Assembly: GCA_965199865.1 (NCBI GenBank)
Contig: CBDATU010000020.1
Span: forward strand, 186,001-250,000
DNA: 64,000 nt
Direction: 5' to 3'
Source of the DNA: JAPOUP01 sp965199865
GTDB taxonomy: Bacteria; Pseudomonadota; Alphaproteobacteria; Rhodobacterales; Rhodobacteraceae
Every line of letters starts with the position of its first letter. Positions within the stretch are counted from its first letter, which is position 1. Positions 44,173 to 52,972 of this stretch are shown one piece after another. A model generated the notes under the pieces. That model made no database searches, was not told the DNA's origin, and was given only the letters and a program-made list of their open reading frames with translations. Both the position numbers and the translations under genes were made by a program.

Positions 44173-46503
44173 CTGTCACTGCCGCATACTTGACTAGAGA
44201 TCGGATCCATGCGAATCGGGGACCATGTATATCGGTCTCAGACAGATTTCCCCTGCCACGGTCGAGTGGCTCGGGAACGAATGCCTCCGCGGCGGCGTCA
44301 CGCGTTCGGGCCTCGCCCGCGAGCTGAGCGGCCGGGAGGGTTGGCTGACCCACGACGGGAGGCCGTCGACGGTCACCGGGATGCGGGTCCTTCCCCTGCT
44401 CGCGGAGGAGCTCGGCCTGACGCTGCCGGAGGCGGCGCCGCGCTTCGCGTCGTCCAACGGGCGACCGGCCGCCGACGACCCTGGCGGCGCCCCGGTCGAG
44501 TGCGCTCTGGACGCGCTCGGCGGGGTCCGGCTGGAGCCGTTGGCGGAGGCGGACCGCCGCGGCTGGGAGTCGATGATGGAGACGCACCATCCGGAGGGCT
44601 GGCGGCGGGCTCCGGGAGGGCAGCTGCGGTACTGGATCGTGAGCGGCGCGCAGGGGCGGCTCGGCGGTCTGGGCTTCGTTCCGGCGTCCTGCCAGCTGGG
44701 GCCTCGGGACGACGCCATCGGCTGGTCGGCGCGGGCGCGGATCGCGAACATGGGTCTGGTCCTTAACAACCACCGCTTCCTGATCAGGCCGTCGGTGAGG
44801 GTCCACGGCCTCGCCTCCCTGGCGCTGCGGCTGGCGGCGGATCGCGTGGCGGACGACTGGCAGGCCCTCTACGGCGTCCGTCCGGCGCTCGTCTACACCA
44901 TCGTCGGTCCGGACCACGCCGGGACGGGTTACAGGGCGGCGGGCTGGGAGAGATGTCCCGGCCTGACCTCCGGGCGGCGTTCGGGCATCCGTCGCAGCGT
45001 GTGGACGCTGCCGCTGCAGCCGGACTGGCGGAAGGTTCTCCAGGCGGAGCCGGAGCGCAGGCTCGGGCATACCGGACCGCTGCACCGCGGGGGCGACTGG
45101 GCGGAGCGGGAATACGCGCGGAGCAGCCATCCGGACGGCCGGGTCCGCCGCCGGATCGCCGCGATGGGAGCGGCCTGGACCAGGAAGCTCGGTGCGCCGG
45201 TGCCGGAGCTGTTTCCGGGCAGGGCGGAGCAGGAGGCGGCTTACAGGCTGCTCTCGAACGCTGGGGTGACCATGGACGACATACTCGAGCCCCACCTGGA
45301 GGCGACGGTGGAGCGCTGCCGCCTGGAGCCGGTGATCCTGGCTGTCCAGGACACGACGGCGCTGAACTACGGCACCCTGGCGGCGACGTCCGGGCTGGAC
45401 GGGCTCGGCGGCGGCGGAAAGGGCACCGACGGCATCCTCGCCCACTGCGGCGTGGCACTGAACGGCAGCGGACGCCCGCTCGGGCTGTTCACGCTCGACG
45501 CGGACTTCCGGCGGCGGCCGGACAGGGACAGCGCCCGCTGGATCGACGGGCTGCGGCGGGCCGGAGAGCTCGCGGAGGCCTGCCCGGACGCGAAGGTCGT
45601 GAGCGTCTGTGACCGCGAAGGCGACTTCTGGGCCCTTCTCCGCGAAGCGGACAGGACCGGCGCCGCGCTGCTGGTGCGGGCGAGCCGCTCGGCGAAGCGG
45701 CGCGTGGCGCTGCCCGACGGCGACGAAAGGTGCCTGTGGGAGCATGTCGCCGCGCTGGAGCCGGTCGGCCACCGCAGGATCACCGTTCCCGAACGCGGCG
45801 GGCCGAAGGCCCGGAAAGCGCGCGTCGCCACGCTGACGCTGCGCTGCGCGGAACTGGACATCGCGGCGCCGAGGGACGCGAAGGACAGGCGCCCGCTGCC
45901 CGTGACGGTGGTCTCCGCCATCGAGGAGAACCCGCCGAAGCGCGTCGCGAAGGGAGGGGAGGCGCTGCACTGGATGCTCCTGTCCAACGAGGGCGGCGAC
46001 GGCATGCGGACGGCGGAGACCGCCCTGAGGCGCTACGAACTGCGCTGGCGCATCGAGGAATACTTCAGGGCCCTGAAGACGGGGACGAGGATAAAGGACC
46101 GCAGGCTCGACGCCGCCGACGACCTGCGCAGATGCCTCGCCTTCGACGCGATAACCGCGTTCCGGGTCTGGGACCTCCAGCTTCTGGCGCGGGAGAGCCC
46201 CGACAGCCCGGCGGACCGCCATGTCAGCCCGGAAAGCGTCGAGGCGGTGGTCATTCACGCCGCGTATGAGCGCGTCATCGGCCAGAGGGCGCCGCCGGAG
46301 CCGGACATGAGCGTGGCGCGCTACGTCACGCTCGTCGCCGGCCTCGCCGGGTTCCGCCCGACGAAGCGCCAGCCCCTGCCCGGAACCCAGAAGCTATGGC
46401 AGGGCCTGCGCATCCTCAACGTCGCGGAAACCCATGCCAGGGCCATACGGGCCCGGACGGAGCGGAGAAGGGAATGAGCCGGTCAAGTATGTGGTAGTGA
46501 CAG
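44173..46503 (+). mobile_element. IS4/Tn5-type insertion sequence nested in IS1380
   Basis: This 2331-bp element has terminal inverted repeats ctgtcactgccgcatacttg (from 44173) and, inverted, ctgtcactaccacatacttg (ending 46503), differing at two positions. A 9-bp target duplication gcgccaatc is present at 44164-44172 and 46504-46512, the duplication size of Tn5/IS50-type elements. It carries one intact gene. Confidence 0.92.
44225..46477 (+). CDS. Tn5-like IS4-family transposase with N-terminal DruA/DUF4338-like domain
   Basis: A 750-residue protein with two parts. Residues about 1-280 match the DruA/DUF4338 family: 'LRYWIVSGAQGRLGGLGFVP', then QLGPRDDAIGWSARARIANM and LVLNNHRFLIRPSVRVHGLA, 'PALVYTIVGPDHAGTGYRAA' and GW. 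Residues about 300-750 are a Tn5-type DDE transposase with DTT (VQDTTALNYGTLA), second Asp in VVSVCDREGDFWALL, and the Y-R-W-IE segment 'YELRWRIEEYFRALKTG' holding the catalytic Glu. All three catalytic residues and both terminal repeats are present, so the element is probably active. DruA is known as a component of Druantia anti-phage systems; in transposases the domain's role is not known to me. Confidence 0.88.
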   Translation: MYIGLRQISPATVEWLGNECLRGGVTRSGLARELSGREGWLTHDGRPSTVTGMRVLPLLAEELGLTLPEAAPRFASSNGRPAADDPGGAPVECALDALGGVRLEPLAEADRRGWESMMETHHPEGWRRAPGGQLRYWIVSGAQGRLGGLGFVPASCQLGPRDDAIGWSARARIANMGLVLNNHRFLIRPSVRVHGLASLALRLAADRVADDWQALYGVRPALVYTIVGPDHAGTGYRAAGWERCPGLTSGRRSGIRRSVWTLPLQPDWRKVLQAEPERRLGHTGPLHRGGDWAEREYARSSHPDGRVRRRIAAMGAAWTRKLGAPVPELFPGRAEQEAAYRLLSNAGVTMDDILEPHLEATVERCRLEPVILAVQDTTALNYGTLAATSGLDGLGGGGKGTDGILAHCGVALNGSGRPLGLFTLDADFRRRPDRDSARWIDGLRRAGELAEACPDAKVVSVCDREGDFWALLREADRTGAALLVRASRSAKRRVALPDGDERCLWEHVAALEPVGHRRITVPERGGPKARKARVATLTLRCAELDIAAPRDAKDRRPLPVTVVSAIEENPPKRVAKGGEALHWMLLSNEGGDGMRTAETALRRYELRWRIEEYFRALKTGTRIKDRRLDAADDLRRCLAFDAITAFRVWDLQLLARESPDSPADRHVSPESVEAVVIHAAYERVIGQRAPPEPDMSVARYVTLVAGLAGFRPTKRQPLPGTQKLWQGLRILNVAETHARAIRARTERRRE

Positions 46504-47297
46504 GCGCCAATCCCCGTTTCATCGTGACCAGCCTGCCGAAGGACCGGTTCACCGCCAGGGACCTCTACGAGAAGCTGTACTGCGCGCGCGGAGACATGGA
46601 GAACCGGATAAAGGAACAGCAGCTGGAGCTCTTCGCCGACCGGACCTCGACGGCGACCATGCGCGCCAACCAGCTGCGGCTGTACCTCTCGGCATTCGCC
46701 GGAGCCCTGCTCCGGACCATCCGGGCGATCGGCCTCGCCGGGACGGACATGGCGAGGGCCCAGTGCGGGACCATAAGGACGCGGCTCCTGAAGGTCGCCT
46801 GCCGGGTGACGGTCAGCGTGCGCCGCATCCGCCTGTCGCTGTCCTCGGTCTTTCCCCTCCAGGACCTGTTCGCGGGGGCGGTCGCCGCGCTGCGGGCCGC
46901 GCCGCTGGCGCAGGTGCCGCCGCCGCAGCCGGATCCCGCCCCCGGACCCACGCCCGCCTGAGCGGATCCGGCCCCTGACGGCCCGGACTGGCGGGCGGCA
47001 CCGGCCCGCAGCGGGAGAGGTGTGTCCCGCGCCGCCGCCCGCGGCTGTCAGGCGATCAATGTTCATGCATTGTTCCCGTCATCGCGGTCACCGGATGGCC
47101 GCCGTCGGGTCCGGACCGCCGCCGGAGCTGCCGGAACGCCCACGAACCGCCCCCGGAACCCCTTCCAGGCCAGTGCCGGAGCGTCCGGTTGCGGCTGGTG
47201 AGATATCCGGGTTAGTTCTGCTTCCGCGACATCGTATGCCGAACAGGACCGCGTCGATGCAGACATTCGACCCTTGCCCGGAAGAGCCGCTCTTTCA

Positions 47298-49322
47298 TCA
47301 GCCCTGCGGCACCAGCGCCAGCGCCCTGATCGGCGAGCCGGTACCCTGTTCGATCTTCAGCGGAGCCGCCATCAGGATCGCGCCCTTGGGCGGCAGCTGG
47401 TCGAGATTGGTGAGCGAAGCGAGGCCAAAACAGTCGTCGCGATGCAGGAAATTATGCGCCGGGTAAGGCGGAGAGAATTTGCCCGCCATCCCCGCATCAG
47501 TGCCGATGCACTGGCTGCCCCAGCCGACAATGCCCTTCGACAGCAGATAATCGATACACTCAGTCGTCGGTCCAGGGCTGTGGGAGCCATCCTCGTGCGG
47601 GTCGGGATCCTCGTTCAGGAACAGTTCCTCATCATGGGACCGCCTGTCCCAATCGGTGCGCATGACCACCCATTCGCCCGGATTGATCTCTCCATGCTCA
47701 GCCTCCCAACGCTTCACATGTTCGGCCGTCAGCAGGAAATCGGGGTCCTCGGCGGCCTCTTTCGAGCAGTCAATGACATTGACCGGCGCCACCAGCCGCT
47801 GGACATCCAGCGTGTCGGTATAGCCGTCCTCGAAGTCCCTGCCGGATATCCAGTGATGTGGGGCGTCAAAATGGGTTCCGGAATGCTCGCCGAGTTTCAG
47901 CCAGTTCCAGGCGAAGAACGGCCCGTCGGCATCATATTCGCTGATTTTGTGAATCTCGACCTTGGGGGTGTTGCGCGCGAAATCCCTGGGTAGGCGCAGG
48001 ATCGGCGTGTCGGGACCAAGAACGGCGGTACAGTCCACGATCCTGACCTGACCTGACATCAGCATCGCACCAAGGCCACTCAATAGCTCTGCCGGATTCA
48101 TGTCGACTCTCCTTTGCGGGCCAATGGCGGCCATGCGGGACTTTCGTCGGGTCAAAAACTCTTCGGAAATGTCGAACACCGTGTCGATGGTTTCCGCCGC
48201 GGTCATGTTGCCCGGTGACAACCGCACCAGCGGACCGCGGAAATCGACCGAGTAGCCCTCGACCCCCAGCGCACCGACCACTGCAGCCGCCTCTGGCTTA
48301 CTGGGAAACCTCAGCATGACGGAGCCACCGCGTCTGTCTGCCTCGCGCGGGGAATGCAGTGGCAGGTCCAGCGCATCGGCACGGGCAATGATCCTGTCGA
48401 CCAGGCACCGGTTCCAGGCGGCCATCTCGGCGTGGTCCTGCCTCGAATGCCATATCAGCGCCGGCAGGGACGCGATGGCCGCCATGGATCCCGGCGTTCC
48501 GCCATCGAAGCGGCGGATGTCAGGGGCGTATTCAAATCTGTCGAGATCCCAGGAAAACGGGTTGTTCTGCGAAAACCAGCCGCGGCCCTCGGGTTGCAGA
48601 TCCAGCACCAGTGCCCTGTCGACATAGAGCATCCCGGCACCAGGTGTGCCGCACATCCATTTCAGGCTTGTGGAGACGACGAAATCCACCCTGGGATTCA
48701 TCGCGTCGAAGGGCAACAGGCCCGCAGCCTGGGTGATATCAACGCCGATCATACTGCCCATCTCGCGCCCATGCGCGACCAATGGGTCAAGACTGACGCG
48801 GGCGGATGCGGTGGAGGTCACCCAGGTGAGCAGCGCCAGTCCCACGTCGCGCCCCCATTTCGCCATATAATCCTCGGCCTCGACCCAGGCCTTGCCTTCG
48901 CTAAGTGGCACGGTGTCAAGCGTAAAACCCATCCTGGGCGCCAGCCCCGTCAGCAGGAAATGGAGCGACGGAAAACAGTCGGCGGCCACCAGCACCCGCT
49001 TACCCGTCAGCATCCCCTCAGGCAGCGAGCGCATCAGCTTGTACATACCTTCGGTCACGCTTTCACAGGTTGTCGTCGACCCTTTCGGCACGTTGATGAT
49101 CCGTCGCCAGTGGTCGATGAAATCCTGCCGCTTCAGCAGCACATAGCCCCACTGCCTGTCATTCGGCGCAGCCCAGACCTCGGCAAACTCCGCGGCAGCC
49201 TGGGCCAGTTCCTCTTCCTTGCCCGGGTACATGCCTATCGAGTGATAGAGGAAGTATCCGGCGTGTCTGGTTTTGGTGAGCATCATGGTCCTGGCTATCC
49301 CTGTCGGAATGAGGTTAGTCAA
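47298..49322 (-). CDS. Kynureninase-like / kynurenine-formamidase-like fusion protein
   Basis: A 674-residue two-domain protein. Residues about 15-390 are a class V PLP enzyme of the kynureninase type: 'TTTCESVTEGMYKLMRSLP', D-x-T-Q in GVDITQAAGLLPFD (Asp195), Schiff-base Lys221 in STSLKWMCGTPGAGMLYV, and RRFDGGTPGSMAAIAS. Residues about 425-674 are a cyclase/kynurenine formamidase (KynB-like) domain: VDCTAVLGPDTPILRLP, then the metal motif 'GEHSGTHFDAPHHWISGRDF' (HxGTHxDxPxH), WVVMRTDWDRR and IGTDAG. In tryptophan catabolism these activities act consecutively (N-formylkynurenine to kynurenine to anthranilate plus alanine). The substrate here may be an analogue. ATG at 49322 is taken; 49286 or 49283 would also fit. 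It diverges from the aldo/keto reductase and Liv genes. Confidence 0.85.
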   Translation of the reverse strand: MTNLIPTGIARTMMLTKTRHAGYFLYHSIGMYPGKEEELAQAAAEFAEVWAAPNDRQWGYVLLKRQDFIDHWRRIINVPKGSTTTCESVTEGMYKLMRSLPEGMLTGKRVLVAADCFPSLHFLLTGLAPRMGFTLDTVPLSEGKAWVEAEDYMAKWGRDVGLALLTWVTSTASARVSLDPLVAHGREMGSMIGVDITQAAGLLPFDAMNPRVDFVVSTSLKWMCGTPGAGMLYVDRALVLDLQPEGRGWFSQNNPFSWDLDRFEYAPDIRRFDGGTPGSMAAIASLPALIWHSRQDHAEMAAWNRCLVDRIIARADALDLPLHSPREADRRGGSVMLRFPSKPEAAAVVGALGVEGYSVDFRGPLVRLSPGNMTAAETIDTVFDISEEFLTRRKSRMAAIGPQRRVDMNPAELLSGLGAMLMSGQVRIVDCTAVLGPDTPILRLPRDFARNTPKVEIHKISEYDADGPFFAWNWLKLGEHSGTHFDAPHHWISGRDFEDGYTDTLDVQRLVAPVNVIDCSKEAAEDPDFLLTAEHVKRWEAEHGEINPGEWVVMRTDWDRRSHDEELFLNEDPDPHEDGSHSPGPTTECIDYLLSKGIVGWGSQCIGTDAGMAGKFSPPYPAHNFLHRDDCFGLASLTNLDQLPPKGAILMAAPLKIEQGTGSPIRALALVPQG

Positions 49323-49420
49323 AACCTCACTCCCAGTCCATCACCGCATCGGTCGAAATATCCCTTCTCAATTCAGGTGATTTGGGTATGGTCTGCCGAA
49401 GGGTGAGTGCGGGACAGTGT

Positions 49421-50545
49421 ATGGCGGCAGCAATCGAGACACAGGGGTCAGCGAAGGCGATCGATGTCCCGCGGGTCACCATTCGCCCCGGCTATGCGAT
49501 TTCCAGGCTCATCAAGGGGTGCTGGCAGCTTTCCGGTGATCATGGCGCGGTAGATGCGGATCAGGCCATCGCCGACATGATCCACTTTACTGACCTGGGC
49601 GTCACCACTTTCGATTGCGCCGACATCTATACCGGCGTCGAAGAGAAGATCGGCAGGTTCCGCACCCGACTTGCACAGGAACGGGGAGCAGAGGCACTGG
49701 CCCGTGTTCGGGTCCACACCAAATTCGTTCCGGATATTGACAGCCTTGCGACACTCGGCCTGAGGCAGGTTGAGGCGGGGATCGACCGATCGCTGAAACG
49801 GCTGGGCATGGATCGGCTGGATCTGGTGCAGTTCCACTGGTGGGACTATGGCAGGCCAGGGCATGCGGAGGTGATCGGCCATCTGGGCACCCTGCGCGAC
49901 AGGGGCAAGATCAACCTGATCGGCGTGACAAATTTCGACGCCGCGCATCTTTCCGACCTATGTGCTGTCACGGATATCGTATCCACCCAGGTTCAGTACT
50001 CGCTGCTCGACCGCCGCGCCGCGGGTGCATTCGCAGCGCAGGCGGGTCAGAACCGGGTCAGCCTGCTTGCCTATGGCGTTCTGGCGGGCGGGTTTCTAAC
50101 CGATGCGTGGCTTGGCAGACCGGATCCAGGCTTTGCCTTTGAAAACCGCAGCCTGGTCAAATACCGGTTGATCATCAAGGAATTCGGCAGCTGGAATCTG
50201 TTTCAGGAGCTTCTGGCATCGCTTCGTGGCGTGGCTGACCGGCATGCGGCGGATATCTCCACCATTGCACTGCGCGCCACGCTCGACAGCCCGGACGTCG
50301 CGGCAGCCATCGTAGGCGGGCGCTATGCAAACCGGTTGCCGCACACGCTACGAGCATTCGAGATCACTCTCAGCGATCAGGACAACGCGGAAATTGAAGC
50401 CGTGCGCCACCGCAGCATCGGCCCGCAGGGTGAGGTCTTTGGGCTTGAGCGCGATGTGTCGGGGCGTCATGGACGGATCATGAAATACAACCTCAACAGG
50501 GGTGACAACCGCCTGGCCACCAATCCGCAAAGCGGGGCGGGTTGA
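49421..50545 (+). CDS. Aldo/keto reductase
   Basis: A 374-residue NAD(P)H-dependent aldo/keto reductase, first of the plus-strand Liv cluster. The catalytic tetrad is visible: Asp and Tyr in TTFDCADIYTGVEEKIG, Lys in RVHTKFVPDID, and His in LVQFHWWDYGRPG. 'INLIGVTNFDAAHLSDL' and YSLLDRRAAGAF, then VSLLAYGVLAGGFL, complete the barrel. It is a clear paralogue of the AKR part of the fusion at 56172 (shared HWW, TNFDAAHL, SLLDRR and SLLAYG). ATG at 49421 starts MAAAIETQG; a TTG at 49382 would add 13 residues. The end is 2 bp before the livG start. Confidence 0.88.
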   Translation: MAAAIETQGSAKAIDVPRVTIRPGYAISRLIKGCWQLSGDHGAVDADQAIADMIHFTDLGVTTFDCADIYTGVEEKIGRFRTRLAQERGAEALARVRVHTKFVPDIDSLATLGLRQVEAGIDRSLKRLGMDRLDLVQFHWWDYGRPGHAEVIGHLGTLRDRGKINLIGVTNFDAAHLSDLCAVTDIVSTQVQYSLLDRRAAGAFAAQAGQNRVSLLAYGVLAGGFLTDAWLGRPDPGFAFENRSLVKYRLIIKEFGSWNLFQELLASLRGVADRHAADISTIALRATLDSPDVAAAIVGGRYANRLPHTLRAFEITLSDQDNAEIEAVRHRSIGPQGEVFGLERDVSGRHGRIMKYNLNRGDNRLATNPQSGAG

Positions 50546-50547
50546 TC

Positions 50548-51318
50548 ATGGCGGTAGACGCGCTGCTGCAGCTTCGAGGAATCACCAAGACCTTCGGTGG
50601 GTTCACCGCTGTTAACGCGCTGTCCCTCGATTTGCAGCGCGGTGCCATCGGCGGGTTGATTGGCCCCAACGGCGCTGGAAAGACAACCCTATTCAACACG
50701 ATGACCGGTCTGACCCGGCCCGATAGCGGGCAGGTCATTCTTGACGGGGTGCCAATCCACAACCGACAGCCGCACAGGATTTTTGCCGAAGGCCTGTCAC
50801 GCACCTTCCAGATTCCGCGTCCCTTCCCCGAGATGTCGGTCCTGGAAAACGTGATGCTGGTGCCCCTCGGACAGTCTGGAGAGCGGTTCTGGAACAATTG
50901 GCTGCGCCCCGGCGCGGTGATGCGGGAAGAGCGTGCGGCGCGTGCGCGCGCTGAAGAGATCATCGAGTTCTGTGACCTGACACGGGTTCGTGGCGATCAG
51001 GCGAGCACGCTTTCCGGAGGTCAGCTGAAACTGCTGGAACTGGCGCGGGTATTGATGGCCGATCCCAAGCTGATCTTGCTGGACGAGCCCGCCGCCGGCG
51101 TGAACCCGGCACTGATGGTGACACTCGTGGACAGGATCAAGGCACTGAACGAGCTCGGCCATTCTTTTCTGATCATCGAGCACAACATGGATGTCGTGAT
51201 GTCGATCTGCGATCCGATTTTCGTAATGGCGCGAGGGCGGCTGCTATACGAGGGCGATGCAGCTGGCGCGCGCAGGGATCCTGCCGTGCTGGATGCCTAT
51301 CTGGGCGACATGCCATGA
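50548..51318 (+). CDS. livG: Branched-chain-amino-acid-type ABC transporter ATPase (LivG family)
   Basis: A 256-residue ATPase with Walker A GPNGAGKTTLFNTMTG, the 'GLSRTFQIPRPFPEMSVLEN' LivG-type Q-loop, signature LSGGQLKLLELARVL, Walker B LILLDEPAAGVN and H-loop FLIIEHNMDVVM. LivG proteins pair with LivF beneath LivH/LivM. The symbol denotes family, not proven substrate: Liv-type systems also carry amides, urea and aromatic acids. ATG at 50548; the 3' end overlaps livF by 4 bp. Confidence 0.88.
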   Translation: MAVDALLQLRGITKTFGGFTAVNALSLDLQRGAIGGLIGPNGAGKTTLFNTMTGLTRPDSGQVILDGVPIHNRQPHRIFAEGLSRTFQIPRPFPEMSVLENVMLVPLGQSGERFWNNWLRPGAVMREERAARARAEEIIEFCDLTRVRGDQASTLSGGQLKLLELARVLMADPKLILLDEPAAGVNPALMVTLVDRIKALNELGHSFLIIEHNMDVVMSICDPIFVMARGRLLYEGDAAGARRDPAVLDAYLGDMP

Positions 51319-52064
51319 ACACCCAAGTGCTCGAGGTGGAAGAGGTCGTTGCGGGTTATGTCCCCGACCTACCGATCCTGCACGGTGTCTCTGCCCATGT
51401 AGATGTGGGCGAGGTGGTGTCGATCATCGGCCCCAACGGCGCGGGCAAGTCGACGCTGGTCAAGGCGGTGGCCGGGCTGGTGGAGGTTACCTCTGGTCGG
51501 ATCCGGCTGGACGGGCGCGACATCACCGGCGTCGCCGCGCATGAACTGGTTGGCGCGGGCGTCGGGTTCGTGCCGCAGACCGGTAATGTCTTTTCGAGCC
51601 TGACGATCCACGAAAACCTGGTGATGGGCGGCGCATCCCTGCCAAAGGCCAGGGCTGCGGAGCGGATCGAGGAAATCTACGGCATGTACGAGATCCTGAA
51701 AGAGAAGAGGCGTGAGAAGGCCGGCAACCTTTCGGGCGGGCAACGGCAGATACTGGCTGTGGCACGCGCATTGTTGACCAGACCGCGATTGACGCTCCTG
51801 GACGAACCGACCGCGGGGCTGTCACCAATGGCGGCCGGTGAACTCCTTGACGTCGTACGCGGCCTTGCGGAGAGTGGCACGGCGGTTCTTATGGTTGAAC
51901 AGAACGCAAAGGCGGCGCTGCGCATATCCGACCGGGGATACGTGCTGGCCGAAGGGCAGAACCGCATTGACGGCCCGGCCGCCGAATTGCTGGCGGATGG
52001 GGAGATCGGAGAGATCTTTCTGGGAATCCGGCGAGATTCCGCCATGGCAGGGAGCACCCAATGA
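51315..52064 (+). CDS. livF: Branched-chain-amino-acid-type ABC transporter ATPase (LivF family)
   Basis: A 249-residue ATPase with Walker A GPNGAGKSTLVKAVAG, 'GVGFVPQTGNVFSSLTIHEN' (LivF-type Q-loop), signature LSGGQRQILAVARALLTRP, Walker B LTLLDEPTAGLSP and MVEQNAKAAL. Overlaps of 4 bp at both ends tie it to livG and livH. Confidence 0.88.
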   Translation: MNTQVLEVEEVVAGYVPDLPILHGVSAHVDVGEVVSIIGPNGAGKSTLVKAVAGLVEVTSGRIRLDGRDITGVAAHELVGAGVGFVPQTGNVFSSLTIHENLVMGGASLPKARAAERIEEIYGMYEILKEKRREKAGNLSGGQRQILAVARALLTRPRLTLLDEPTAGLSPMAAGELLDVVRGLAESGTAVLMVEQNAKAALRISDRGYVLAEGQNRIDGPAAELLADGEIGEIFLGIRRDSAMAGSTQ

Positions 52065-52972
52065 TCCTTCAGCATATTGCGGACGGGATACTCAGTGGCG
52101 CCATTGTTTCCCTCGGCGCGATCGGCCTGAGCTTCACGATGAAAATGCTTCGGTTCGCCAATTTCTCTCATTCCGAACTGCTGACCTGGGGAGCCTATAG
52201 CGCCCTGACTTTCGCTGCGTTCTTTTCAGCGTTCGGCGGAGCATTCACGGCAACCATCGGCCCATTCTCCTTCGGCCCCGGCCTGCTGCTGGCGATGATA
52301 TGCGCCTGCGGGGCCACTTCCCTGATCGCGCTCTTCCTGCATCGCTTCGTTTTCGAGCGCCTCAGCCGACTGGCGGGCCATATGACGATGGTATTCGCGA
52401 GTTTCGGCATCGCGCTAATCCTTCGTCACATTGTGGTGCTGATCTGGGGCTCTGATCCGATCTATTATTCCAACGCCCTGCAATTTGCGATCCTGCTGCC
52501 CGGCAATGTCCGCGTCATGCCCGATCAGGTGTTCCTGCTGGGCCTAACCATCGTTGTGGTCATCACCCTGCATCTATTCATGACGCGAAGCCGCACCGGT
52601 ATTGCCATGCGCGGCGTTGCCGAGAACCCCGACCTTGCCCGTGTGAGCGGAGTCAATGTCGACCGCATCGTCACCTGGGTCTGGGTAATCGGCGCCTCGG
52701 GGGCGGCACTGGGAGGTGTTCTTTATGGCATGACGGTCCAGCTTCGGCCTGAGCTTGGATTCGGGCTAATCCTACCGCTCTTCGCCGCGGCTATCCTCGG
52801 CGGGGCGGGGAGTCTTTATGGTGCCGTGCTCGGCGGCATGATCGTGGGCCTGTCGGAAAACCTTTCGGTGATGATCATTCCCACCACCTACAAACCCGCG
52901 GTGCCCTTTCTGCTGATCCTCGCGATCCTATATTTCAGGCCCGAGGGCATTTTCGGGGAACGTTCCAGATGA
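52061..52972 (+). CDS. livH: Branched-chain-amino-acid-type ABC transporter permease (LivH family)
   Basis: A 303-residue inner-membrane permease with about eight helices. Family signposts are 'LQHIADGILSGAIVSLGAIG', FGIALILRHIVVLIWG, GIAMRGVAENPDLARVSGVN and the C-terminal GAGSLYGAVLGGMIVGLSEN. It overlaps both neighbours by 4 bp. Confidence 0.88.
   Translation: MILQHIADGILSGAIVSLGAIGLSFTMKMLRFANFSHSELLTWGAYSALTFAAFFSAFGGAFTATIGPFSFGPGLLLAMICACGATSLIALFLHRFVFERLSRLAGHMTMVFASFGIALILRHIVVLIWGSDPIYYSNALQFAILLPGNVRVMPDQVFLLGLTIVVVITLHLFMTRSRTGIAMRGVAENPDLARVSGVNVDRIVTWVWVIGASGAALGGVLYGMTVQLRPELGFGLILPLFAAAILGGAGSLYGAVLGGMIVGLSENLSVMIIPTTYKPAVPFLLILAILYFRPEGIFGERSR

Larger units (their letters stand above)
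43155..46961 (+). pseudogene. IS1380-family transposase interrupted by a nested insertion
   Basis: The N-terminal part (43155-44172) reads CNSPDIRFNRHGRRDVTAAF, 'GGRMSSDGGALLLREADRVA', LGYEDINDHDRLRDDSVLAL and the catalytic EIVLDVDATDDPLHGGQEG plus 'IIVRGDSGFCRESLMAWCEA'. It stops being homologous at GGAN. The C-terminal part resumes at 46513 with PRFIVTSLPKDRFTARDLYE, 'YCARGDMENRIKEQQLELFA' and DRTSTATMRANQLRLYLSAF. Removing 44173-46503 and one 9-bp repeat joins GGAN to PRFIVTS in the same frame, giving a complete transposase of 488 residues. The break is therefore a single recent insertion. Confidence 0.92.
43060..47211 (+). mobile_element. IS1380-family element, split by a nested IS4/Tn5-type element
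   Basis: The terminal inverted repeats are perfect over 17 bp: cccggatatctcaccag at 43060-43076 and ctggtgagatatccggg at 47195-47211. A 4-bp target duplication TTAG flanks both ends (43056-43059 and 47212-47215). Without the nested insert and its 9-bp duplication the element is about 1.8 kb. It lies between the GST and the KynU-KFA fusion. Confidence 0.92.

Noticed and set aside
43056..44210. 384-residue minus-strand frame
   Set aside because: It is antisense to the IS1380 transposase and has no recognisable motifs.
44090..46258. 722-residue minus-strand frame within the nested IS
   Set aside because: It is an artefact of high GC opposite the transposase; low-complexity Arg/Ala/Pro-rich product.
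44225..46477. A Druantia anti-phage locus
   Set aside because: Only a DruA-like domain fused to a transposase is present; no DruE-type helicase or other Druantia genes are in the window.
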